64,000 nucleotides of DNA, taken from assembly GCA_900065925.1 (NCBI GenBank), contig LN890280.1, forward strand, positions 1,418,451 to 1,482,450. The letters are read 5' to 3'. Shown piece after piece: positions 32,743-42,133 of the stretch (position 1 is its first letter; each line of letters starts with the position of its first letter). The DNA comes from Nitrosotalea devaniterrae. Its GTDB lineage: Archaea; Thermoproteota; Nitrososphaeria; Nitrososphaerales; Nitrosopumilaceae. The notes under the pieces were generated by a model. It did no database searches. It worked only from the letters and a program-made list of their open reading frames with translations, and was not told the origin of the DNA. Position numbers and translations under genes: made by a program.

Positions 32743-33335
32743 TTTCCAAGATATCCCAAGCAGACATAGTATAATTCGCTACTTGATTTTCTGCTTGCTT
32801 GAGGTTTTCTTAATTGCACTTTGGCAAATTTCTTTCTGATATAGTCTCTGAATTCAATTGAATATTGTCCATCAAAGACTTTGAAGAGTGCATTGCCTTT
32901 TTTTGCCAATACTTGATCCATTATCTTACTTGCAGCATAATTTAGTGAGATTTGTCTTGAATGGTCTACATCCCACATTCCAGTAACTGTTGGTGAGAGA
33001 TCACAGATTACAGCATTTACCTTACCTCCAAAATATTCAAAAATTTGCTCTATAACAGATTCATCCTCAATGTCTCCCCTAATGAGATTAACTTCAGGAA
33101 TTTCTTCAACAAACGATTTGTCAATTCCCATGACTTGTCCCTTGTTTCCAGAAAGTTCATGTGCAACCTGGGTCCATCCACCTGGAGCACAACCAAGATC
33201 CAAGACAAAAAATCCAGGACCTATTATTCTGTAAGATGTGTTTAGTTCTTTTAGTTTGTATGCAGCTCTGCTTCGATAGCCTTCCTTGTGTGCTAATCGC
33301 CTATACAAGTCACGCCTTGCATCGATTAATTTCAT
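32739..33335 (-). CDS. rlmE: rRNA 2'-O-methyltransferase, RlmE/FtsJ family
   Basis: A 198-residue FtsJ-type enzyme: RSRAAYKLKELNTSYRII, SAM motif FVLDLGCAPGGWTQVA, then VICDLSPTVTG and the catalytic Lys in LFKVFDGQ. It should methylate the ribose of U2552 (E. coli numbering) in the 23S A-loop. Its stop overlaps the convergent trm1 stop by four bases, and its start overlaps the TFE-beta stop by four, so those two are an operon. Confidence 0.94.
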   Translation of the reverse strand: MKLIDARRDLYRRLAHKEGYRSRAAYKLKELNTSYRIIGPGFFVLDLGCAPGGWTQVAHELSGNKGQVMGIDKSFVEEIPEVNLIRGDIEDESVIEQIFEYFGGKVNAVICDLSPTVTGMWDVDHSRQISLNYAASKIMDQVLAKKGNALFKVFDGQYSIEFRDYIRKKFAKVQLRKPQASRKSSSELYYVCLGYLGN

Positions 33336-33919
33336 TTCTTTGCCTTCTTTGTAGAAAGTTCAGTTAAGACCCATTGTTCAATCAAAGGACAAGTCCTAGG
33401 GCTAATCTCTCCTTCAAGTGTACACTTTGATTCCACAGGACAAATCAGACAAGGAGCAGATTCTATTGATTGCGTTGTTACAGGAACATGTGCAATTTTT
33501 AACTTGTAAGTCCAACGTCCATTTTCAAGAATTTTTTCTCTTTTCACAAGATGTTGTCTTTCAAGCTTTAGTGCAAGTCTTGAACCATCTCTGCTTGAGA
33601 GTTTGAGTTTTTTCCAGAGTTCACTTTGAAACATACCATTGTCACCACGTTTTGCCACCAAGCCCAAAACAGTTGTTTTCAATTTTTCCATGTCAAGTCC
33701 CTCAATCTGGAAGTTTTCTATCTCTTTTTCATCAATTGCCTCTAGTTCTTCCTCTGAGAGTTCAGCATCCTTTTTCTTGCCTTCTTTGGATTTTTTCTTC
33801 TCTAGTTTGTCAGATTCTGTTTTCTTGACAAGTTTAGGTGATTCCTTCTTTTTTTCTGCCTTGGTCACTTCTTTTTTCTCTTCAGCTTTTTTGGTTGGTT
33901 TTTTTTCTTTTTTGGCCAT
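33332..33919 (-). CDS. TFE-beta / RPC34-like transcription factor with Fe-S cluster
   Basis: A 195-residue protein. Residues 1-60 are lysine- and glutamate-rich (repeats of KKKE type), followed by a winged helix (about 75-145; FQSELWKKLKLSSRDGSRLALKLERQHLVKRE) and a C-terminal cysteine cluster C157, C160, C166, C177 with CLICPVESKCTLEG and SPRTCPLIEQW. This winged helix plus 4Fe-4S cluster is that of archaeal TFE-beta, the ortholog of RNA polymerase III subunit RPC34/hRPC39, known from Crenarchaeota and Thaumarchaeota. With TFE-alpha it helps promoter opening. The charged N-terminal extension is unusual. Confidence 0.85.
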   Translation of the reverse strand: MAKKEKKPTKKAEEKKEVTKAEKKKESPKLVKKTESDKLEKKKSKEGKKKDAELSEEELEAIDEKEIENFQIEGLDMEKLKTTVLGLVAKRGDNGMFQSELWKKLKLSSRDGSRLALKLERQHLVKREKILENGRWTYKLKIAHVPVTTQSIESAPCLICPVESKCTLEGEISPRTCPLIEQWVLTELSTKKAKK

Positions 33920-33994
33920 GCTTAATCAATGATAACTAGAACGTTACTCCTCACTAGTACAAACGCGTGTGCAATATAATAACATATTATTTTC

Positions 33995-34504
33995 TTATTG
34001 TACCCTAAAGTTGGCTGATACACTAATGCTATTTTGATTAGTCTTGTCCTTCATTTCTGCCACAATCTGATATATTCCTGCTTTGTCAATTACAGGCGAA
34101 AATGTATCTTGGATCGGAAGATTAGAGTTGGTTTGTGCAAAACACTGTGTAAAATAGGCATGTTGAACAACCACCTGTTTTGGAGATGTACTTGGATCGT
34201 ATATTGTCAAGTACAAGTCACCGCAATCAAATGAAGTGTTGTTTACCATTACGCCAAAGTTCATCGGTGTTGATATTGTATAATTGCTGACAAGGTTCAA
34301 CAATCTGATTTGTTTATCTCCTACTTGCTGTCCAATGTCTGACGTAAACTTGTATTGCCACATGTTCAATTGTCTTCCAGGTTGTCCCAAAACATCAGAC
34401 AGTACATATCCTCCAAAAATCAGCGATACAATAACAGGAAAGACAAAAACAAGATAAGCAATTTTTTTTACTGCCAATTGTAGTATAACCGCTCTAGTTC
34501 CCAT
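33995..34504 (-). CDS. Membrane-anchored outside protein of unknown function
   Basis: A 169-residue protein with one N-terminal membrane helix (IAYLVFVFPVIVSLIFGGYVL, about 14-34) and an outside beta-rich domain (about 40-169) of the immunoglobulin-like or blue-copper-like fold (DLYLTIYDPSTSPKQVVV...AGIYQIVAEMKD). Two cysteines (FDCGDLYL and TQCFAQT) may form a disulfide. I do not recognise the family. Divergent from the OLD-like ATPase gene. Confidence 0.7.
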   Translation of the reverse strand: MGTRAVILQLAVKKIAYLVFVFPVIVSLIFGGYVLSDVLGQPGRQLNMWQYKFTSDIGQQVGDKQIRLLNLVSNYTISTPMNFGVMVNNTSFDCGDLYLTIYDPSTSPKQVVVQHAYFTQCFAQTNSNLPIQDTFSPVIDKAGIYQIVAEMKDKTNQNSISVSANFRVQ

Positions 34505-34582
34505 ATATCTATTTGGTCAAAAAAGTTCCAAGTAACAAATTTGACGAATAAGTTAAATCACAGCCAAGCCAATAGCCGCTAG

Positions 34583-36664
34583 ATGCGACTTAGAAAATTT
34601 AGAGTTCAAGGTTATCGTTGCATTCATGATTCTGGCGAAATCAAAGTAGGAGATCTTGCAGCATTTGTAGGACGAAACGAAAGTGGCAAGACCACAATTT
34701 TAGAGGCCCTTACATTACTTAACAAGGATACAAAACTTTCTGATTTGGATTTGTGTGATGAAATGACAGAGGAACTAAAATCAGAGATAAGATTAGCTGA
34801 AGGAGACTTTGTACTAAATGATAAAGAGACTGCGTTGATTCGAGAAAAGTTCCCAAATCTTCAAGACATAAGGACAATGAAGATCTACAGAACAAACAAG
34901 CATCCAAGAGTACAATATGATTTTGGAGAGGTAAAAATCAGCGGAGAAGCAAGTAAGAGACTCAACTCTTGGGAAAACTTTGTAGATAGAATCAAGTCTT
35001 TTGTGGCAGCCATGCCAAACCCTATACGAATTAGAGTTGATACCAAGTTTCTAAGTGCCCCTCCGCCACGAACTCGTGAAGTATTCATGGACATGATGGC
35101 CGAATTTAACAACAACATCTACCTACTTGCATCACAAGAGCCGCAGATAATTTCAGAGTGGAAAAACATCTACCAAGATCTGGAAAGCATATTTGACAAC
35201 ATGCTAATAGGAACAAACGAACGCTCTGCACTAGACAATTTCATTGAAGACAAGCTACATCCCAGATTTGTGTACTTTTCAGACTATAAGAAAATACTTG
35301 GAAATATTGATCTTGAGGAATTTATCAGGGAGACAAAAGGAATCAGGGCAAAAGGATTAGAGTATGTTGAAGAATTCGACAAGGCAGAGACTGTAAATAA
35401 TCTATTTTATTTGGCAGAGCTTGATGCTCAGAAACTTGAAGAGGCTCAGAATAGTCCATCAAGATTGATAAAATTACTGCACACTTCTAGTAGAAGACTC
35501 AGTGAGAGACTCAACCCTGCATGGAAGGGAGACCCCATTCATGTTGAATTGAGATGGAATCCAGGAAATGTTTTGAGTGTTGTAATATCAGACGTACACA
35601 GAGACGGCACTGTTACAAATACAGGATTGCTCAACAGAAGAGCAGAAGGATTCAAGTGGACTTTTTCATTTATTGTAAACTTTGCAGCAGAAACACAAAA
35701 AGCAGAATTAAAAGAAGCAATATTGTTACTTGACGAACCAGCAAGAAACTTACACCCTGCACAGCAAAGAGGAATTTCAGATCTACTAAGGGGTCTTGCA
35801 GGTTCCAACCAGATACTGTATGCAACTCACTCACCGTTTATGATATTTGATTATACACAAGGAAATCTGCTAGTAGTAGAACTTGATAAGAGAAGACATC
35901 TAAGTAAGATCTATTACGATTATTGGAATGCAGATGATCAGACCCTTATTCCAATACTATATGGCCTATCAAGAGGTCTTGTAGAATCAATAGTGGATAA
36001 GCAGATCGGATTTAACTCAAGACCTGTAATAATAGTTGAAACCATGTCTGATTGCATGTACCTTAATGCATTTGATAGATTCCTAAAAGATCCAAACCTT
36101 TCCATGAATCCACTTAACATAGTTGCAGCATACAACAAAAATTCAGTCATGTCACTTGCAATATTTTACAAAAATCATGGCTATGACACTTTTATTTTAT
36201 TGGACAATACCGAAGAATCAAGAAAAATTGCCTCAGAGCTCCAGTCCAATGAATTCAAGTCTGTACAAATGGTCTTCTTTGAGTTATCAGGCCAGCCCAA
36301 ACTTTTCATAGAAGATCTCTTGATGGATGACGATTATCTTTATGCAGTAAACCAAACTTATGAAGTCAGATTACGAAAAGAGGGATACGTAACTCTTACC
36401 AAAGACCAAGTGGCAAGCAAGGGCAAAAAGAGCATAATAGACAACCTAAATGAGATTTGGAAAGAGAATCAGCATTTGGGCTGGGAAAAATTTGACAGAG
36501 AAGACATTTGTAGATACATTTGTGAAAAAATAGTGTTAGGTGAGACGGACTTTTTATCAGACAAGACAAAGGACCAGTTCAGGTCATTATACAGATTGAT
36601 TGCTGAGAGAATAAGACAGAATCAGAATCTGGGTATCCAGTCATCTGCAACCAGTAATAGATGA
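34583..36664 (+). CDS. AAA ATPase of the OLD family with a C-terminal Toprim-like domain
   Basis: A 693-residue protein. Walker A GRNESGKT (30-37) follows an SMC-like N-terminus (RKFRVQGYRCIHDSGEI); signature and Walker B ILLLDEPARNLHP (about 377-389) follow a long helical insert. At about 478-500 is a Toprim-like start PVIIVETMSDCMYLNAF, and the later acidic IFILLDNTEES could be the second metal site. Overall this is the OLD (overcoming lysogenisation defect) nuclease layout; some such proteins act in phage defence, others in repair. No partner gene (such as UvrD-like GajB) is adjacent. The ATG is preceded by AAGTTAAAT, about 27 bases upstream. Confidence 0.83.
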   Translation: MRLRKFRVQGYRCIHDSGEIKVGDLAAFVGRNESGKTTILEALTLLNKDTKLSDLDLCDEMTEELKSEIRLAEGDFVLNDKETALIREKFPNLQDIRTMKIYRTNKHPRVQYDFGEVKISGEASKRLNSWENFVDRIKSFVAAMPNPIRIRVDTKFLSAPPPRTREVFMDMMAEFNNNIYLLASQEPQIISEWKNIYQDLESIFDNMLIGTNERSALDNFIEDKLHPRFVYFSDYKKILGNIDLEEFIRETKGIRAKGLEYVEEFDKAETVNNLFYLAELDAQKLEEAQNSPSRLIKLLHTSSRRLSERLNPAWKGDPIHVELRWNPGNVLSVVISDVHRDGTVTNTGLLNRRAEGFKWTFSFIVNFAAETQKAELKEAILLLDEPARNLHPAQQRGISDLLRGLAGSNQILYATHSPFMIFDYTQGNLLVVELDKRRHLSKIYYDYWNADDQTLIPILYGLSRGLVESIVDKQIGFNSRPVIIVETMSDCMYLNAFDRFLKDPNLSMNPLNIVAAYNKNSVMSLAIFYKNHGYDTFILLDNTEESRKIASELQSNEFKSVQMVFFELSGQPKLFIEDLLMDDDYLYAVNQTYEVRLRKEGYVTLTKDQVASKGKKSIIDNLNEIWKENQHLGWEKFDREDICRYICEKIVLGETDFLSDKTKDQFRSLYRLIAERIRQNQNLGIQSSATSNR

Positions 36665-36773
36665 GACAAAAAATATCAGCATTTGTACTTTACTCATAAA
36701 TTATACTGAGATACAAGATAGGAAAAGTAGAATTTCTTATTAAGATTTAATTGAGAGAAAGGTTTGGAAGTGG

Positions 36774-38960
36774 ATGAGTAACGTGTTATTAAAATCAGTC
36801 ATTATTATTGCCCTACTTGTCGGTAGCATATTTACAACATATTCTGGACACTCTGCTTATGCAGCTCCAGGATTTGTAACTGTAACTGCTACAAACACAT
36901 CAGGTACAACGGTTATTTCAGTGAGTAATAGTGCAAACAATACTGCAAATATTGTTTCATTTATTTTACAGATAAACAATGGTGGTACTTTCAAATCATT
37001 TAAAATTCAAAACGGTTGGGCAGGTATGAAGACTTCACAAACTACATTGGCATTTAGTGCAATAGTACCATTGGCACCAGGAAAGACAACATCATTTGAA
37101 ATCACAACTGATCAACAAGCACCAACCTTAACCTGGAAGACATCAGATGCAAACAATATAGATAGAGAATCAGGAGATATTGGAGTTCAACAATCTACTA
37201 CCAACCCCAATAATGGTAGTACACAGACAACTAACAATGATAACAACGGTGGCAAATCACAAGGTAGTACTCAGACAACTCAAGCTCCTAGAGGCGTACT
37301 TGACACATCAACATTTAGAATAATTCCTTCAACTCCATCACCAGGTTCTCACATCCGTGTAGTTGGTCTAAGTTTTTCAGCACTAGCGAGTCTTGATCTG
37401 TATGTAGGCAATGACAAGATAGACACATTTTCATCTAATGATAAAGGAAACTTTGTAACAACCGTAGTCTTGCCAGAATCAGAACAATCTGGAAGTGTTA
37501 ACTTTGTTCTAAAGGATCAACAGGGTAACGAAAAATCATTTTCTACAAATATCAAGCCACAAGGAAATAACCATGTGAATACACAACAAAATATTCCGCT
37601 CACACTAGATGTTGATCCCATATACCATAGAGGAGATACAAAAACAATTTCCGGCATGGCTAGTCCTGAAAATACTATAACCATAACTCTTCTTGATTCA
37701 AAAGGAAATCCAATAACAACTTCTACAGTACAAGCAGACAAGGATGGAAAATACTCGATGAGTGATGTAGTGCCAATTGATAGAGACTTTGGCAAGTATA
37801 CAGTTACAGCTTCTGATGGAAAAACTCAGGTAACCAAGCAATATAGCATTGTTACTACTCATAATGTCTCAGTTGCACCATCTGCAACAAGATATGAGCC
37901 TGGACAGACAGTTTCCATAAACGGCACTTCAATTTCAAATCAAATTGTACATTTTGTCATCATGGACCCCACCAATCACCAGGTCTACGCAAAGGATGCA
38001 AATGTAACATCTAATGGTACAGTTTCCATGTCATACAAACTAGAAGATTCATCCATGAAAGGAACCTATGCTGCAGACATAACACAAGGTAATGATCTTG
38101 TAGTGGTATTCTTTGGAGTAGGTGAAGACCCATCCCCACCCATAACAGCAACACTAGACAAACTCAGTTATCAAAATACAGACAAGCCTGTTGTTAGTGT
38201 CACAGGTCCGTCAGCTTCAACTATCAACTTGATCATAGTAGATCCATCAGATAAACAAAAGTTTGCAGATATTATCAATCTAGGATCAGATGGACAAGCA
38301 TCCTATTCTTTTAATTTGACATCATATACTCCAGGAATTTATTCTGCCGTAGTATCGCATGCAGAAGAAAAAGTTGAAAAATCATTTGCAGTAGGACTTT
38401 CAACAAGCACAGGAAAAATATCACTTAACACAGTCAAGGATTCATACCTACCAGGAGACAATATCATAATTATTGGAACTGCCAATGCAAACAGTCTACT
38501 CCAAATTTCATTGACTGATCCAAATGGACAAGTAGTAAAATCAGTACAAACATTCTCAGACAAGACGGGTCACTTTTCTTCGTTTGATTTTACCATACCA
38601 TCTATTGCAGTTCCAGGAACATGGAAACTTGATGGCACCAGTGGAGTAAACCACTCATCTGTACCATTAATTGTAAAATCATCCAAACAAGCAATCACAG
38701 TTCACCTAGATAGAGCTTCAGGAGTATACACAAGAGGAGATATTGTACAAGTCTCTGGAACTGATGCCGGCATTACTGCATCAGTAAAGATTACCATCAA
38801 TAGCAACAGTACAATTATTGATACCCTACCAACCTCGGCAACAAACAGAGGTGACTTTGACACAGCATGGCAAGTTCCACGTAATGTTAATCCAGGCCAA
38901 TACACAATTCAGGCATCTTCCATCACAGGCAAAGCAGTAATCAGCATAACAATTCAATAA
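36774..38960 (+). CDS. Large secreted protein with Ig-like repeats
   Basis: A 728-residue protein with signal peptide (LKSVIIIALLVGSIFTTYSGHSAYAAPG, cut near 34). After a Thr/Asn-rich linker (about 140-180, STQTTNNDNNGGKSQGSTQT) come at least five repeats of about 95 residues, each starting like SFxPGxTVxIxGxA...ITLLDSKGNP and ending YTVTAS or similar, typical bacterial-Ig/MG2-like extracellular domains. It is likely cell-surface or S-layer-associated. It ends without an anchor helix, so it is released or bound by others. Adhesion is an inference. Confidence 0.8.
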   Translation: MSNVLLKSVIIIALLVGSIFTTYSGHSAYAAPGFVTVTATNTSGTTVISVSNSANNTANIVSFILQINNGGTFKSFKIQNGWAGMKTSQTTLAFSAIVPLAPGKTTSFEITTDQQAPTLTWKTSDANNIDRESGDIGVQQSTTNPNNGSTQTTNNDNNGGKSQGSTQTTQAPRGVLDTSTFRIIPSTPSPGSHIRVVGLSFSALASLDLYVGNDKIDTFSSNDKGNFVTTVVLPESEQSGSVNFVLKDQQGNEKSFSTNIKPQGNNHVNTQQNIPLTLDVDPIYHRGDTKTISGMASPENTITITLLDSKGNPITTSTVQADKDGKYSMSDVVPIDRDFGKYTVTASDGKTQVTKQYSIVTTHNVSVAPSATRYEPGQTVSINGTSISNQIVHFVIMDPTNHQVYAKDANVTSNGTVSMSYKLEDSSMKGTYAADITQGNDLVVVFFGVGEDPSPPITATLDKLSYQNTDKPVVSVTGPSASTINLIIVDPSDKQKFADIINLGSDGQASYSFNLTSYTPGIYSAVVSHAEEKVEKSFAVGLSTSTGKISLNTVKDSYLPGDNIIIIGTANANSLLQISLTDPNGQVVKSVQTFSDKTGHFSSFDFTIPSIAVPGTWKLDGTSGVNHSSVPLIVKSSKQAITVHLDRASGVYTRGDIVQVSGTDAGITASVKITINSNSTIIDTLPTSATNRGDFDTAWQVPRNVNPGQYTIQASSITGKAVISITIQ

Positions 38961-39008
38961 AAAATCCAATTAGTAATATTTTTTATATCCACTACTTGTC
39001 AACGATTT

Positions 39009-39521
39009 GTGAACCTAAAAGACAAGATAGCTGAGATACCAGACTTTCCAAAAAAAGGAATATTATTCAGAGATATCAGTCCGCTCTTAAGAGATCCATC
39101 AGCTTTGTCTCTTGTCATAGATGAATTTACAAAAATAATCCATCCAAATGATGTGGACGTTTTTGCAGGAATAGAATCAAGAGGTTTCCCACTGGCTTGT
39201 GCAATGGCCCTCAAATACAACAAGGGTATGATCATGATTAGAAAACAAGGAAAATTACCAGGTCCCACTCACAAAGTATCGTACAGTATTGAATATGGTT
39301 CTGCAACAATGGAGATACAAGCTAATGCAGTAAAAAAAGGTCAGAAGGTGTACATTTGCGATGATTTGCTTGCAACTGGGGGTACTGCAAAGGCCGCTGC
39401 AAAATTAGTTGAAAAGATAGGAGGTAAAGTATCAGGTTTTGCGTTCATGGTAGAATTAACTGATCTAAAGGGATCAAAAGCAATCAAGGGTTACAAATAC
39501 AATTCATTGGTGAAATATTGA
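39009..39521 (+). CDS. apt: Adenine phosphoribosyltransferase
   Basis: A 170-residue PRTase with GTG start: [29 protein letters not shown] (pyrophosphate loop) and the PRPP motif [16 protein letters not shown] with the two acidic residues. It makes AMP from adenine. Its stop overlaps the start of the MTA phosphorylase (TTGA), a meaningful pair because that enzyme produces the adenine used here. Conserved nearby genes elsewhere agree with purine/methionine salvage. Confidence 0.94.
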   Translation: MNLKDKIAEIPDFPKKGILFRDISPLLRDPSALSLVIDEFTKIIHPNDVDVFAGIESRGFPLACAMALKYNKGMIMIRKQGKLPGPTHKVSYSIEYGSATMEIQANAVKKGQKVYICDDLLATGGTAKAAAKLVEKIGGKVSGFAFMVELTDLKGSKAIKGYKYNSLVKY

Positions 39522-40312
39522 CCGAACAAGCAGAGATAGGAATTTTTGGTGGAACCGGAATATATGATTCAGGTCTTCTCACAGAGAGTAAAGAGGTTAC
39601 AATAGATACCCCATTTGGCAAAACTTCAGATTCCATAACAGTTGGAATGTACAAGGGAAGAAAAGTTGCATTCATGCCAAGACATGGCAAAAAACATACA
39701 ATTCCACCTCATTTGATAAATTTTAGAGCAAATATTTGGGCATTCAAAGAGATGGGGATTAAAAGAATTATTGCACCGTCTGCAGTTGGAAGCTTAAAGG
39801 AGGAATTAAAACCAGGAGATGTTGTACTTCCATCCCAATTCATAGATTTTACAAAATCAAGAAAGTATACGCTGTATGAAGAAAGCAAGGTCATTCACAT
39901 ATCTGTAGCAGATCCATTTTGTCCTGAGCTTCAAAATGTTGTCTTAGATGTAGCAAAAAAAATGAACTTGCACATACACAAGGATGCTACATACATCTGC
40001 ATTGAGGGACCAAGATTTTCAACAAGAGCAGAGTCCAAGTTTTACAAAAACGTTATTGGTGCAGATATCATTGGAATGACACTAGTTCCAGAATGTCAAC
40101 TTGCAAGAGAGGCTCAGATGTGTTATGTATCAATTTCAACAGTAACAGATTATGATGTATGGGCAGACAAGCCAGTTACTGCAAAAGAGGTTCTAGAGAC
40201 TTTATCTAAAAATGTAGGAACTACAAAGAACATACTTTCATTGCTTTTTGATTCCATACCACAACAACGCGGTTGTTTGTGTCACAAGGCATTTGAAGAA
40301 GCACAGTTCTAG
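39518..40312 (+). CDS. mtnP: S-methyl-5'-thioadenosine phosphorylase
   Basis: A 264-residue purine nucleoside phosphorylase-family protein, TTG start. It has the phosphate site GGTGIYDSG, the [20 protein letters not shown] segment, SAVGSL, and [10 protein letters not shown]. These are typical of MTA phosphorylase II. It splits methylthioadenosine from polyamine synthesis into adenine and methylthioribose-1-phosphate. The overlap with apt by four bases suggests coupled translation. The C-terminal CLCHKAF cysteines match the disulfide-stabilised archaeal form. Confidence 0.93.
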   Translation: MTEQAEIGIFGGTGIYDSGLLTESKEVTIDTPFGKTSDSITVGMYKGRKVAFMPRHGKKHTIPPHLINFRANIWAFKEMGIKRIIAPSAVGSLKEELKPGDVVLPSQFIDFTKSRKYTLYEESKVIHISVADPFCPELQNVVLDVAKKMNLHIHKDATYICIEGPRFSTRAESKFYKNVIGADIIGMTLVPECQLAREAQMCYVSISTVTDYDVWADKPVTAKEVLETLSKNVGTTKNILSLLFDSIPQQRGCLCHKAFEEAQF

Positions 40313-40593
40313 CCGTCTGCAAACGAATCTTTTGTGAGTCCTTCTGGGAGAGTAATATCACCGCGAACAAGCTTTTGTTGCAGTTCGTTTATCACATCAT
40401 CCACATCATAGCCAAGTTTTACAAGACTTTTTTCAACAGTCTTTGAGATCTTGGCACCTATGTTATGCCCACCAATTCTGCCAAAAGCTATTGCAGTAAA
40501 CTTGAATGGATGACTATCAATAGTAAAAGTGCCAGTTATCTTGGCAGCTATTTGACTGCCGCGTACATTGTTAATATGAACTTGAATGTCCAT
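40309..40593 (-). CDS. Conserved small protein of unknown function
   Basis: A 94-residue protein with an N-terminal beta part ([40 protein letters not shown]) and a helical end ([28 protein letters not shown]). No cysteines, no membrane helix. Not recognised. Convergent with mtnP, overlapping by four bases, and on the same strand as the next two genes. Confidence 0.65.
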   Translation of the reverse strand: MDIQVHINNVRGSQIAAKITGTFTIDSHPFKFTAIAFGRIGGHNIGAKISKTVEKSLVKLGYDVDDVINELQQKLVRGDITLPEGLTKDSFADG

Positions 40594-40600
40594 CTAAGAT

Positions 40601-41044
40601 TTAGATCTCTATTGCTTTGTTAATGGAGTTTTCGATAAGAAAGTTCCAGTGTTTATCATCTTCAATCTTAAAGTCTTTTACCTTGAGTTTTATTACTTTT
40701 TCATCAACACATTCATGTTGAATTTCGTCATCTTGCTTTATCTTGACTAGTTTCCACTTGTCCTTGTGTTTTTTAAGATTACATAATAGTACAGCCCATT
40801 TTTGATCTGGGGATATTTTTGGCATGCCAACATAGTCTACTATGCTTTCAATTCCAAGTTGTTTTTCTTCACAGAAAATTTTCTTGCACTTGACGCATCT
40901 CCACGTATCAACAGAACCTATAGTTCTTCTTTCATAGTTTACATTTGTAACTCCAAAGTATACTATTTCATGATTACAAGAGGACTCTTCGTCTAGAGAC
41001 ATGTTTCCTCCTCCATTATTGGTTATATTTAGTTCTTGCATCAT
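40601..41044 (-). CDS. Possible zinc-binding small protein
   Basis: A 147-residue protein. The N-terminal SSCNHEIVYFGV and VDTWRCVKCKKIFCEEKQLG give cysteine/histidine groups compatible with one zinc site; the second half (LLCNLKKHKDKWKLVKIKQDD...KVIKLKVKDFKI) is mixed alpha-beta. Family not recognised. Its start overlaps the end of the TrmB-like regulator by 29 bases, so they share an mRNA. Confidence 0.6.
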   Translation of the reverse strand: MMQELNITNNGGGNMSLDEESSCNHEIVYFGVTNVNYERRTIGSVDTWRCVKCKKIFCEEKQLGIESIVDYVGMPKISPDQKWAVLLCNLKKHKDKWKLVKIKQDDEIQHECVDEKVIKLKVKDFKIEDDKHWNFLIENSINKAIEI

Positions 41045-41408
41045 CGTACGGTTTTTCTAAAATAATTGAAATGTTATCTACCAAAAGATTCTTCTTAAAT
41101 GGAATATTTTCTCGTTCACACATTCTTCTGTACATATTGACAACCGCAAATCTTGGATGCATCGATTCAAACTCTGTCTTTGTAATATCAATAAATCCCC
41201 CATTTTGGATAAGACTTGTTGCTACTTGATGCGCCTCATCTTCAGATATACCCAGATTCTTTGCAATATCATGAGCAGACATTTTGCCTGTCTTAACCAC
41301 CAAGACGTAAACTTTGGATTGAATCACAGACAGTCTGAGTTCTGAAACAATATTTTCTTCAACGGTATCAATATTGACACTCATAAACATTGAGACTTGT
41401 AATGCCAT
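41016..41408 (-). CDS. TrmB-like transcription regulator
   Basis: A 130-residue protein with a winged helix (about residues 21-76; ELRLSVIQSKVYVLVVKTGKMSAHDIAKNLGISEDEAHQVATSLI) then GFIDITKTEFESMHPRFAVVNMYRR, the classic TrmB wHTH pattern without the sugar-binding domain. Thaumarchaea have many of these short forms. It probably controls itself and the neighbour genes; divergently oriented from ubiX. Confidence 0.8.
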   Translation of the reverse strand: MALQVSMFMSVNIDTVEENIVSELRLSVIQSKVYVLVVKTGKMSAHDIAKNLGISEDEAHQVATSLIQNGGFIDITKTEFESMHPRFAVVNMYRRMCERENIPFKKNLLVDNISIILEKPYDDARTKYNQ

Positions 41409-41464
41409 AAATAAACATGCTAAGCCACAGTTGAAATTAAATATGGAACGCGGTCAATCTTCTC

Positions 41465-42022
41465 ATGAGATTAATCATAGGATTAACTGGAAGTTCAGGA
41501 ATTCTATATGGTGTAAGAATGCTAGAGGTTCTCAAACAATGCAAGGTCGATGTCCATTTAATCATGACAGAATGGGCAAAGAAATGTTTGGCATTAGAAA
41601 CTGATTATGATTTAAAATATGTAAAATCACTGGTAGACCATTATTCTGATGATTCAAACATGGCTGCAAGTGTTTCAAGTGGAACACACAAGACAGATGG
41701 TATGATAGTAATTCCTTGCACCATGAAAACGCTTTCAAGTATTGCCAACGGATATGAAGAAACTCTGGTGGCTCGAGCAGCTGGTGTTACAATGAAAGAG
41801 TCTCGCAAATTGGTTCTGGTTCCAAGAGAGACTCCACTTACTAGCATACATCTTGAAAATATGCTCAAGCTTTCTAGAATTGGAGTTGTCATGTTGCCTG
41901 CCATGCCAGGCTTTTACAACAGGCCAAAAAATATTGATGACATTTTAAACCACGTGGTAGGAAAATGCCTGGATCAATTCGGAATTGAGCATAACTTGTT
42001 CAAAAGATGGGAAACTACCTGA
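41465..42022 (+). CDS. ubiX: Flavin prenyltransferase UbiX
   Basis: A 185-residue flavoprotein: GLTGSSGILYGVRMLEVL (FMN site) and the SSGTHKTDGMIVIPCTMKTLSSIANG segment are diagnostic. It makes prenylated FMN, the cofactor of UbiD-type decarboxylases. The C-terminal LPAMPGFYNRPKNIDD matches the family. No ubiD is adjacent. ATG 41465; separated by 56 bases from the divergent regulator. Confidence 0.92.
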   Translation: MRLIIGLTGSSGILYGVRMLEVLKQCKVDVHLIMTEWAKKCLALETDYDLKYVKSLVDHYSDDSNMAASVSSGTHKTDGMIVIPCTMKTLSSIANGYEETLVARAAGVTMKESRKLVLVPRETPLTSIHLENMLKLSRIGVVMLPAMPGFYNRPKNIDDILNHVVGKCLDQFGIEHNLFKRWETT

Positions 42023-42133
42023 GACTCAAAAGTAGTTTCTTTTGTATAGTTACAAAATAGTTGCACATTTGATTTTGATTAAAATTCTACGAGTGTTTAT
42101 ATTTGGAGCATAGTTAAATCAAACAGAATATCT

